NCBI RefSeq assembly: GCF_018326265.1
Contig: NZ_AP023360.1
Span: forward strand, 36,001-100,000
DNA from: Catellatospora sp. IY07-71
GTDB taxonomy: Bacteria > Actinomycetota > Actinomycetes > Mycobacteriales > Micromonosporaceae
Direction of reading: 5' to 3'
DNA length: 64,000 nucleotides
Of this stretch, positions 55,374-64,000 are shown piece after piece. Position 1 is the first letter of the stretch, and every line of letters begins with the position of its first letter. A program made the position numbers and the translations under genes. The notes under the pieces are model-generated. The model ran no database searches, was not told the DNA's origin, and saw only the letters and a list, made by a program, of their open reading frames with translations.

Positions 55374-55818
55374 TCGTGCGGCGGGCGTAGAGGACGTACA
55401 CCCAGACCAGCCCGAAGATCACGCCGACCACGGCGAACGCCCAGTGCACGAAGCCCAGCGCGATCAGCACGACCTGGAACACCGACACCGCCCACCAGCC
55501 CCACGGGTGGCGCAGCGTGGCCGACAGCGCGACGCAGACCACCACCGCGACCAGCGCCAGGGTCATCGCCAGCATGCTGCCGCCCGGCGGCCGCAGCACC
55601 CAGATCGGCAGCAGCGCCAGCAGCAGCACCAGCGCCTCCATCACCAGCGCGCCCGCGCCCAGCCCGCGCACCGCGCGGGTCGGGTTGCGCAGCCCGCTCG
55701 GCTTGCCGCCCAGGCTCAGGTGTACGTCGCGCTCCGGCGCCTCACCCGGGCCGTGGCCCGCCGGGCCCTCCGGCGCCGCGCCGGCCGCCGCCTCACTCGG
55801 GTTGCCGTTCCTGCTCAC
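55351..55818 (-). CDS. DUF4233 membrane protein
   Basis: The 155-residue protein has a hydrophilic N-terminus (1-45) and four hydrophobic helices (LVMEALVLLLALLPIWVL, MLAMTLALVAVVVCVALS, WWAVSVFQVVLIALGFVHW, VVGVIFGLVWVYVLYARR). DUF4233 genes lie beside folC in actinobacteria (M. tuberculosis Rv2446c); function unknown. Start ATG at 55818, 214 bases after folC. Confidence 0.85.
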   Translation of the reverse strand: MSRNGNPSEAAAGAAPEGPAGHGPGEAPERDVHLSLGGKPSGLRNPTRAVRGLGAGALVMEALVLLLALLPIWVLRPPGGSMLAMTLALVAVVVCVALSATLRHPWGWWAVSVFQVVLIALGFVHWAFAVVGVIFGLVWVYVLYARRTITGPSTR

Positions 55819-55892
55819 GCCCGCTCCTCGCTACACCCGGCCCCGCTCAGGGGCCTGACCTCGCCCGGGAGCTTGGCTCCGTCCGGGGGCTT

Positions 55893-55953
55893 GATCGCTG
55901 CTTCGTGTCAGAAAGTGAGGCTGGACCGCACTATTCGACACGAAACACCGATC
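55893..55953. repeat. 61-bp GATC-bounded palindrome, family A copy 4
   Basis: Arms GATCGCTGCTTCGTGTC and GACACGAAACACCGATC. It sits in the 214-base spacer between DUF4233 and folC (both minus strand) and is in the same + strand orientation as the other copies. Confidence 0.85.
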
Positions 55954-56032
55954 TTGACGCGGCCGCGCCGTTTACCGCCTGCGGCGGGTCGGCGCGGGCC
56001 GCCGTCTATCTCAGATCCTCGCCGGGACGAGG

Positions 56033-57394
56033 TCATCGTTGCAGCATTTTGCGCGCGTCCGCCACCGTGACGACGGAGCCGGTGATCAGCACGCCGACGC
56101 CGCTGATGCCGGCGTCGACATCCTGCTCGGCCAGGGCCACCGCGGCCTCGATCGCGTCCGGCAGCTCGGTGTGCACGTGCACCCGGTCCTCGCCGAACAC
56201 GTCCCGGGCCAGCTCGCCGAGCTGCTCGGCGGGCAGCGCCCGCGGCGAGGAGTTACGCGTGCAGACGATCTCGTCGGCCACCGGCTCCAGCTGCTCCAGC
56301 ACCCCGGTCACGTCCTTGTCGCCCAGCACGCCGACCACCGCGACCAGCCGCCGGAACGCGAACTCCTCGGTCAGCGCCTGCACCGTGGCGGCCATGCCGT
56401 GCGGGTTGTGCGCCGCGTCGACCAGCACGGTCGGCGCGCTGCGCACCCGCTCCAGCCGGCCCGGCGAGCTCGCCGTGGCGAAGCCCTCCCGCACCAGGTC
56501 CACCTCCAGCTGCCGGTGCTTGCCCGCGCCGAGGAACGCCTCCACCGCGGCCAGCGCCACCGCCGCGTTCTGCGCCTGGTGCGCGCCGTGCAGCGGGAGG
56601 AAGATCTCGTCGTACACCCCGCCCAGGCCCTGCAGCGTCAGCACCTGCCCGCCGAGGGCAAGGTTGCGCTCGACCACGCCGAACTCGCTGCCCTCGCGGG
56701 CGATGGTCGCACCGACCTCGGCGCAGCGCTCCAGGATCGGCTCCATCGCCTCCTCCGGCTGCGCGGCGCAGATGAGCGTGGCGCCCTCGTGCACGATGCC
56801 GGACTTGGCCAGCGCGATGTCCTCGATCGTGTCGCCGAGCCACTCGGTGTGGTCCAGCCCGATCGGGGTGATCACCGCGACGCCCGCCTGGAGCACGTTG
56901 GTGGCGTCCTCCGCGCCGCCCAGGCCCACCTCGACCACGGCCACGTCCACCGGCGCGTCCGCGAACGTCGCGAACGCCAGCGCCGTGGTCATGTCGAAGT
57001 AGGTCAGCGGCTCGTCGTTGCGCGCGTCCAGCAGCTCCGCGACCGGCCCCACCTCTCGGTACACCGCGGCGAACCGCTCCTCGTCGACCGGCTGCCCGTC
57101 CAGGCTGATCCGCTCGCGCACCGTCTCCAGGTGCGGGCTGGTGTAGCGGCCGGTGTGCAGGCCGTGCGCGCGCAGCAGGCTGTCGATCATCCGGGCCGTC
57201 GAGGTCTTGCCGTTGGTGCCGGTCAGGTGGATCGACGGGTACGCCCGCTGCGGGCTGCCCAGCACGTCGAGCAGCTCCTCGATGCGCCCCAGGTCGAACA
57301 CCATCCGGGTGAAGCCGCGCCGGTCCAGCGCGGCCTCCGCCTCGGCGTACGTAACATCCTGCCCGTCTTGGCCGGAAAGGCTCACGAATGTCAC
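56033..57394 (-). CDS. folC: Bifunctional dihydrofolate synthase / folylpolyglutamate synthase
   Basis: FolC adds glutamate to dihydropteroate and folates. The 453-residue Mur-ligase-fold enzyme has the P-loop TGTNGKTS (58-65), the folate-loop [11 protein letters not shown], and the ligase motifs [14 protein letters not shown] and [10 protein letters not shown]. Start GTG at 57394 overlaps the valS stop as GTGA, so the two are translationally coupled, the actinobacterial order valS-folC. Confidence 0.96.
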   Translation of the reverse strand: MTFVSLSGQDGQDVTYAEAEAALDRRGFTRMVFDLGRIEELLDVLGSPQRAYPSIHLTGTNGKTSTARMIDSLLRAHGLHTGRYTSPHLETVRERISLDGQPVDEERFAAVYREVGPVAELLDARNDEPLTYFDMTTALAFATFADAPVDVAVVEVGLGGAEDATNVLQAGVAVITPIGLDHTEWLGDTIEDIALAKSGIVHEGATLICAAQPEEAMEPILERCAEVGATIAREGSEFGVVERNLALGGQVLTLQGLGGVYDEIFLPLHGAHQAQNAAVALAAVEAFLGAGKHRQLEVDLVREGFATASSPGRLERVRSAPTVLVDAAHNPHGMAATVQALTEEFAFRRLVAVVGVLGDKDVTGVLEQLEPVADEIVCTRNSSPRALPAEQLGELARDVFGEDRVHVHTELPDAIEAAVALAEQDVDAGISGVGVLITGSVVTVADARKMLQR

Positions 57395-60024
57395 CCTAGC
57401 TGCGCGAGCGCCGCGTCGATGCGGGTCAGGTCGGCCTCGGCCGTGGCCAGCCGCTCGCGCAGCTTGCCCACCACCTGCTCGGGCGCCTTGGCCAGGAAGC
57501 CCTCGTTGCCCAGCTTCGCCGTGGCCTGCGCGATCTCCTTCTCCGCGGCGGCCCGGTCCTTGGTCAGGCGGGCCCGCTCGGCGGCCACGTCGATGCTGCC
57601 CCGGGTGTCCAGGGAGACCGTCACGCCGCCGGCGACCGCGATGGTCCCCGTCGCACTGAAACCGTCCCCGGGCGCGTCCAGGCGCGCCAGGAAGCGCATC
57701 AGCGGCTCGTGCGCGGCGATGCCCGCACCGGCCAGCCCGTCCAGCGCCGCGGCCACCCGCTGCCCCGGCTTGAGGCCCTGGTCGGCGCGGAACCGGCGCA
57801 CCTCGGTGACGACCCGCTGCAGCGTCTCCAGCTCCGTCTCGGCCCCATCGTCGATCAGCGCCGGGTCCGCGACCGGCCAGGCGGCGACCGTCACCGACGT
57901 GTCACCCTCGGCCTTCGTCAGCGCGCACCACAGCTCGTCGGTGACGAACGGGATGACCGGGTGCAGCAGGCGCAGCAGCTGGTCCAGCACGTGCCCGAGC
58001 ACCCGGCGGGTGCGGTCCGCGGCGGCCGCGTCGGTGCCGGTCAGCACCGGCTTGGCCAGCTCCACGTACCAGTCGCAGACGTCGTCCCAGGCGAAGTGGA
58101 ACAGGCTGTCGCAGACCTTCGCGAACTCGTACGCCTCGAAGTGCTCGTCGACCTCGGCGATGGTGTGCTGCAGGCGGGACAGGATCCAGCGGTCGATCGA
58201 CGACAGCTCCGCCGGCAGCTCGCCGTCGGTGTGCGCGCCGTTGATCAGGGCGAACCGGGTCGCGTTCCAGAGCTTGTTGCAGAAGTTGCGCGAGCCCTGG
58301 CACCACTCCTCGCTGACCGGCACGTCCGAACCCGGGTTCGCGCCGCGGGCCAGGGTGAACCGGGTCGCGTCGGCGCCGAAGCGGTCGATCCAGTCCAGCG
58401 GGTCGACCACGTTGCCGAACGACTTGCTCATCTTCTTGCCGTACTGGTCGCGCACCATGCCGTGCAGCGCCACGACGTCGAAGGGCTGCCTGCCGTCCAT
58501 CGCGTACAGGCCGAACATCATCATCCGGGCGACCCAGAAGAACAGGATGTCGTAGCCGGTCACCAGCACGCTGGTCGGGTAGAACTTCGACAGGTCGGCG
58601 GTCTGCTCCGGCCAGCCCAGCGTCGAGAACGGCCACAGCGCCGACGAGAACCACGTGTCCAGCACGTCCTCGTCCTGGCGCCAGCCCTCGCCGGTCGGGA
58701 TCTCGTCGTCGGGGCCGACGCAGACGACCTCGCCGTCCGGGCCGTACCAGACCGGGATCCGGTGCCCCCACCACAGCTGGCGCGAGATGCACCAGTCGTG
58801 CATGTTGTCCACCCAGGCGAAGTAACGCTTGGACAGCTCGGCCGGCTCGATCCGGGTGCGCCCGTCGCGCACCGCGTCCCCGGCGGCCTTGGCCAGCGGG
58901 CCGGTGTTGACGAACCACTGCAGCGACAGCCGCGGCTCCACCGTCGTCTTGCAGCGCGAGCAGTGCCCCACCGCGTGCACGTACGGCCGCTTCTCCGCCA
59001 CGATCAGCCCGAGCTCGCGCAGCGCGGCGACCACGGCGGGACGCGCCTCGTAGCGGTCCAGGCCCTGGAACGGCCCGTGCACCGTGATGATCGCGCGCTC
59101 GTCCATCATCGTGATGGACGGCAGGCTGTGCCGCTGGCCGATCTCGAAGTCGTTCGGGTCGTGCGCCGGGGTCACCTTCACGCAGCCGGTGCCGAACGCC
59201 GGGTCCACGTGCGCGTCGCCCACGATCGGGATGCGCCGGCCGGTCAGCGGCAGCTCCACCTCGGTGCCGATGAGGTGCCTGTACCGCTCGTCGTCCGGGT
59301 GCACCGCCACCGCGGTGTCGCCCAGCATCGTCTCCGCGCGGGTGGTGGCGACCACGATCTCGTCGGAGTAGCGGATCGAGACCAGCTCGCCCTCGTCGTC
59401 GGTGTGCTCGACCTCGATGTCGCTCAGCGCGGTCAGGCAGCGCGGGCACCAGTTGATGATGCGCTCGGCGCGGTAGATCAGGTCGTCGTCGTACAGCTTC
59501 TTGAAGATGGTCTGCACGGCCCGGGACAGGCCCTCGTCCATCGTGAAACGCTCACGCGACCAGTCCACCGAGTCGCCCAGGCGCTTCATCTGCCCCAGGA
59601 TCGCCCCGCCCGACTCCGCCTTCCACTGCCAGACCCGGTCCACGAACTGCTCGCGGCCCAGGTCGTGACGCGACAGACCCTCGGCGGCGAGCTTGCGCTC
59701 CACCACGTTCTGCGTCGCGATGCCGGCGTGGTCCATGCCCGGCAGCCACAGCGCCTCGAAGCCCTGCATCCGCTTACGCCGGATCAGCGAGTCCTGAATG
59801 GTGTGGTCCAGCGCGTGGCCCACGTGCAGCGAACCCGTCACGTTCGGCGGCGGGATCACGATGGCGAACGGCGGCTTGTCGCTCTTCGCGTCGGCGTTGA
59901 AGTGACCGGCGGATACCCACTGCGCATACCGCCGCTGCTCTACCTCGCCCGGCGTGTATGCGGCGGCGAGTTCGGCGGACTGCGTGGCGCGCGCTTCGCG
60001 CGGCGGCTGGCTCAGATCGGTCAC
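57391..60024 (-). CDS. valS: Valyl-tRNA synthetase
   Basis: ValRS charges tRNA-Val and edits threonine. The 877-residue class I enzyme has the HIGH region [15 protein letters not shown] (HVGH 67-70), [16 protein letters not shown] in the second half of the catalytic domain, the editing domain, and a C-terminal coiled-coil ending [13 protein letters not shown]. Length is normal. ATG at 60024. No T-box was seen upstream; the 88-base spacer to the divergent 60113 gene must hold both promoters. Confidence 0.97.
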   Translation of the reverse strand: MTDLSQPPREARATQSAELAAAYTPGEVEQRRYAQWVSAGHFNADAKSDKPPFAIVIPPPNVTGSLHVGHALDHTIQDSLIRRKRMQGFEALWLPGMDHAGIATQNVVERKLAAEGLSRHDLGREQFVDRVWQWKAESGGAILGQMKRLGDSVDWSRERFTMDEGLSRAVQTIFKKLYDDDLIYRAERIINWCPRCLTALSDIEVEHTDDEGELVSIRYSDEIVVATTRAETMLGDTAVAVHPDDERYRHLIGTEVELPLTGRRIPIVGDAHVDPAFGTGCVKVTPAHDPNDFEIGQRHSLPSITMMDERAIITVHGPFQGLDRYEARPAVVAALRELGLIVAEKRPYVHAVGHCSRCKTTVEPRLSLQWFVNTGPLAKAAGDAVRDGRTRIEPAELSKRYFAWVDNMHDWCISRQLWWGHRIPVWYGPDGEVVCVGPDDEIPTGEGWRQDEDVLDTWFSSALWPFSTLGWPEQTADLSKFYPTSVLVTGYDILFFWVARMMMFGLYAMDGRQPFDVVALHGMVRDQYGKKMSKSFGNVVDPLDWIDRFGADATRFTLARGANPGSDVPVSEEWCQGSRNFCNKLWNATRFALINGAHTDGELPAELSSIDRWILSRLQHTIAEVDEHFEAYEFAKVCDSLFHFAWDDVCDWYVELAKPVLTGTDAAAADRTRRVLGHVLDQLLRLLHPVIPFVTDELWCALTKAEGDTSVTVAAWPVADPALIDDGAETELETLQRVVTEVRRFRADQGLKPGQRVAAALDGLAGAGIAAHEPLMRFLARLDAPGDGFSATGTIAVAGGVTVSLDTRGSIDVAAERARLTKDRAAAEKEIAQATAKLGNEGFLAKAPEQVVGKLRERLATAEADLTRIDAALAQLG

Positions 60025-60112
60025 CCGCCAAGTCTACGAAGCGCCGACGGATCCCCCGCTGGCAGGCCGCCGCTTGCTAGGCTCCGCGAGTCGGCGGAAG
60101 GGTTGTGGTCAC

Positions 60113-60820
60113 ATGGCAGAGCAGGACGAGGCGGTACGCCCCGAGGCAGGCGCGGCGGAGGACATCCCGCAGTACGCGCGCCCCGCGGTGCGGCTCATCC
60201 CCGCGGCGGAGCCGGCCTTCGAAGACGACGAGGACGAAGCCGCCACACAGGCCAAGCGCCGCCGCATCATGCTCACCGTGATGGCCGTGCTCGGCGCGGG
60301 CGCGATCGCCGCCGCGTTCACCCTCGGCCCGACCCTGTGGCGTATCAGCCAGCAGACCGACGCCGTGCTCACCATGCCCGACAAGATCGACACGTACGTG
60401 CGCGACGACAGCCCCGCGGCCAAGGACACCGCCGGCTACCTGCTCACCGCGCTCGCCGCCGACATCGAACTCGACACCACGGCCTCGGCCATCTACACCG
60501 ACCCCGTGCAGGGCACCCCGAAGAGCATCATGCTGTTCGGCGGCACCACCACCATGTTCAGCCCCGAACGGGACCTGGAGACGGTGCTGCGCCTCATGGA
60601 CGACGAGACCGGCAGCGTCACCGGCCTGAAGGACTACGAGCCCGGCGACCTGGGCGGCGTACTCAAGTGCGGCGCCTCCGACGGCCCCGATGGCGCACTC
60701 GCCGTATGCGGCTGGGCCGACCACGGCAGCATCGCCCTGGCCCTCTTCCCCGGCCGCACCCCCGCCGAAGCCGCCCCCCTCATGACCACCCTCCGCACCG
60801 CCACCCTAACCCGCCCCTGA
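60113..60820 (+). CDS. Single-pass membrane protein of unknown function
   Basis: The 235-residue protein has an acidic N-terminus (EDDEDEAATQAKRRR, about 43-57), one transmembrane helix (IMLTVMAVLGAGAIAAAFTLG, about 52-73) and an extracytoplasmic domain with two cysteines (LKCGASDGPDGALAVCGW). I do not recognise a family; many actinobacteria carry such proteins. The ATG at 60113 is preceded by GGAAGGG. It is divergent from valS and ends 20 bases before a family D repeat. Confidence 0.6.
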   Translation: MAEQDEAVRPEAGAAEDIPQYARPAVRLIPAAEPAFEDDEDEAATQAKRRRIMLTVMAVLGAGAIAAAFTLGPTLWRISQQTDAVLTMPDKIDTYVRDDSPAAKDTAGYLLTALAADIELDTTASAIYTDPVQGTPKSIMLFGGTTTMFSPERDLETVLRLMDDETGSVTGLKDYEPGDLGGVLKCGASDGPDGALAVCGWADHGSIALALFPGRTPAEAAPLMTTLRTATLTRP

Positions 60821-60840
60821 CCCGCCCCCTCCCCCACCGC

Positions 60841-60901
60841 GTTGATCATGAACTTATGGGCGTGTTCGACGGCGTGTCGCGTCCACAGCACCGTGATCGA
60901 C
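60841..60901. repeat. 61-bp intergenic repeat, family D copy 2
   Basis: Opens GTTGATCATGAAC and closes GTGATCGAC; the reverse complement of the copy at 1256-1316, about 85% identical by eye. It begins the gene-free 60821-61444 spacer, which holds only repeats and the rRNA terminator. Confidence 0.75.
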
Positions 60902-60928
60902 TCACGCTGACCGCCGCCCGAGCTGCTT

Positions 60929-60989
60929 GATCGCGTTCTCGTGTCGAAACCTGGGCTCTGACCCCGGCTTTGGACACGAGACGGCGATC
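60929..60989. repeat. 61-bp GATC-bounded palindrome, family A copy 5
   Basis: Arms GATCGCGTTCTCGTGTC and GACACGAGACGGCGATC around a 27-base centre. Confidence 0.85.
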
Positions 60990-61054
60990 ATGGCCGGACG
61001 CGCTTGGGCCTGGCCGGTCGCCGGTAGGGGGTTAGCCGAGTGCAGCGGATTGGT

Positions 61055-61114
61055 GATCCGATCTCGTGTCGAGATGTGCGGGTCTGGCGCAGGGTTCGAC
61101 ATGAGATCGCGGTC
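61055..61114. repeat. Diverged 60-bp palindrome, family A copy 6
   Basis: Arms GATCCGATCTCGTGTC and GACATGAGATCGCGGTC. It is one base shorter and the terminal GATC on the right has become GGTC, so this copy is decaying. Confidence 0.75.
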
Positions 61115-61207
61115 TTCGCCAAGCAGCTTGCATCCCGGGCACGGTGCAGGGTGGGAGTGGTCGCCGGCCGCAGGCGTGGAGGCGATTGCGGGGCTTGTGC
61201 GGGTGGT

Positions 61208-61268
61208 GATCGCGGTTTCGTGTCCGAACCTGTGCTCTGACCGCAGGTTGTGACACGAGACGGCGATC
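61208..61268. repeat. 61-bp GATC-bounded palindrome, family A copy 7
   Basis: Arms GATCGCGGTTTCGTGTC and GACACGAGACGGCGATC. It is the third family A copy within 340 bases downstream of the rRNA operon. Confidence 0.85.
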
Positions 61269-61317
61269 ATCGCGCGGTCGCCGGCCGATCCGGGCGGGCC
61301 GTGCGGGGGCGGGGTCA

Positions 61318-61359
61318 AGAAGGTGCCCGTCTACCACGGATGGCGTTGAGAAGGTGCCC
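61318..61359. repeat. Rearranged family B element, copy 3
   Basis: Here AGAAGGTGCCC occurs twice as direct repeats (61318-61328 and 61349-61359), not as inverted arms. The 31-base period and the flanks GTCAAG and TTCCTTCG resemble copies 1 and 2. One arm seems to have been inverted, so the hairpin is lost. Confidence 0.6.
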
Positions 61360-61401
61360 TTCCTTCGCCCATAGCCGGTGGCGAAAGAAGCCGGAAACGC
61401 G

Positions 61402-61433
61402 TTCAGGCCCACCCCGGCAGGGGTGGGCCTGAA
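61402..61433 (-). terminator. rRNA operon terminator
   Basis: A perfect 14-bp stem (61402-61415 with 61420-61433) and a GGCA loop lie 11 bases beyond the 3' end of 5S rRNA on the minus strand. Confidence 0.85.
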
Positions 61434-61444
61434 ACAGCGATGTT

Positions 61445-61564
61445 TGTCCGGCGGTGTCCTACTCTCCCACAACGTCCCCGTTGCAGTACCATCGGCGCTG
61501 GAGGGCTTAGCTTCCGGGTTCGGAATGTTACCGGGCGTTTCCCCTCCGCCATGACCGCCGTAAC
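61445..61564 (-). rRNA. rrf: 5S ribosomal RNA
   Basis: The minus-strand sequence begins GTTACGGCGGTCATGGC and ends with CCGCCGGACA. It contains CCGAACCCGGAAGCTAAG and GCGCCGATGGTACTGC, the conserved 5S blocks. Length is about 120. Ends are approximate. It follows 23S after a 101-base spacer, in the usual 16S-23S-5S order read leftwards; the 16S gene is beyond the right edge. Confidence 0.95.
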
Positions 61565-61665
61565 TCTATCAACATGTCAACCCGCGCCGATACGGCGTGC
61601 GTGGTTGCGTGTCGTGATGTGCATGGTGGACGCGAGACATCTTGCAGGACTCTCATATGTTGTCA

Positions 61666-64000
<2,335 letters not shown>

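Overview
The window is a GC-rich actinobacterial chromosome segment. Coding density is high, GTG and TTG starts are frequent, and third codon positions are strongly G/C. From memory, the order of housekeeping genes (hrcA-dnaJ-rsmE, hemW, lepA, rpsT, holA, comEC-comEA, degV, histidine phosphatase, rsfS, nadD, obgE-rpmA-rplU, rne, ndk, DUF4233, folC, valS) closely follows the Mycobacterium tuberculosis region Rv2372c-Rv2448c, and Streptomyces keeps much of it. Style and repeats suggest a filamentous, sporulating-type actinomycete, most likely Micromonosporaceae. The genus cannot be fixed by eye.

Layout. 1-8.4 kb: the tail of an SDR oxidoreductase, the rsmE-dnaJ-hrcA heat-shock group with a perfect CIRCE operator, a DUF4870 membrane protein, hemW, a crotonase, a secreted transglycosylase-like protein and a phytanoyl-CoA dioxygenase-type enzyme. 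8.4-10.7 kb: two paralogous secreted proteins, each with four two-cysteine, chaplin-like repeats. 10.9-20.3 kb: NUDIX-lepA, DUF4240, rpsT, then holA and the DNA-uptake genes comEC/comEA. 20.5-26.7 kb: a secreted subtilase, an XRE-like regulator, and the degV-lipoprotein-phosphatase-rsfS-nadD operon. 26.8-31.1 kb: pepN, an attenuator-controlled auxiliary-type trpS and a GNAT enzyme. 31.2-41.1 kb: obgE, rpmA, rplU, three paralogous lipoproteins, RNase E/G and the TIGR03936/TIGR03960 pair. 41.2-53.4 kb: an acyltransferase, ileS under a T-box riboswitch, a stand-alone terpene cyclase with a near-consensus promoter, a Fic protein, an ArsR-type regulator, a PASTA protein and a SWIM-zinc-finger pair. 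53.4-60.8 kb: ndk, a membrane-anchored VOC protein, DUF4233, folC, valS and a small membrane protein. 60.8-64 kb: a repeat-rich spacer, then 5S and most of 23S rRNA, both on the minus strand.

Regulation visible in the sequence: CIRCE for hrcA-dnaJ, a translational-type Ile T-box for ileS, and a leader peptide with tandem Trp codons plus two mutually exclusive hairpins for trpS. Several gene pairs overlap by GTGA or TGATG and are probably translationally coupled (NUDIX/lepA, rsfS/phosphatase, SWIM/large partner, valS/folC, comEA/comEC, holA/membrane protein).

The most unusual signal is in the spacers. Four families of short inverted-repeat elements recur. Family A is 61 bp with seven copies, all in one orientation. 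Family B is a GGGCACC hairpin with three copies, one rearranged. Family C is 75 bp with two copies. Family D is 61 bp with two copies. Families A, C and D have unrelated sequences, but nearly all copies carry GATC at or near both ends. The spacer beside the rRNA operon alone holds five of these copies.
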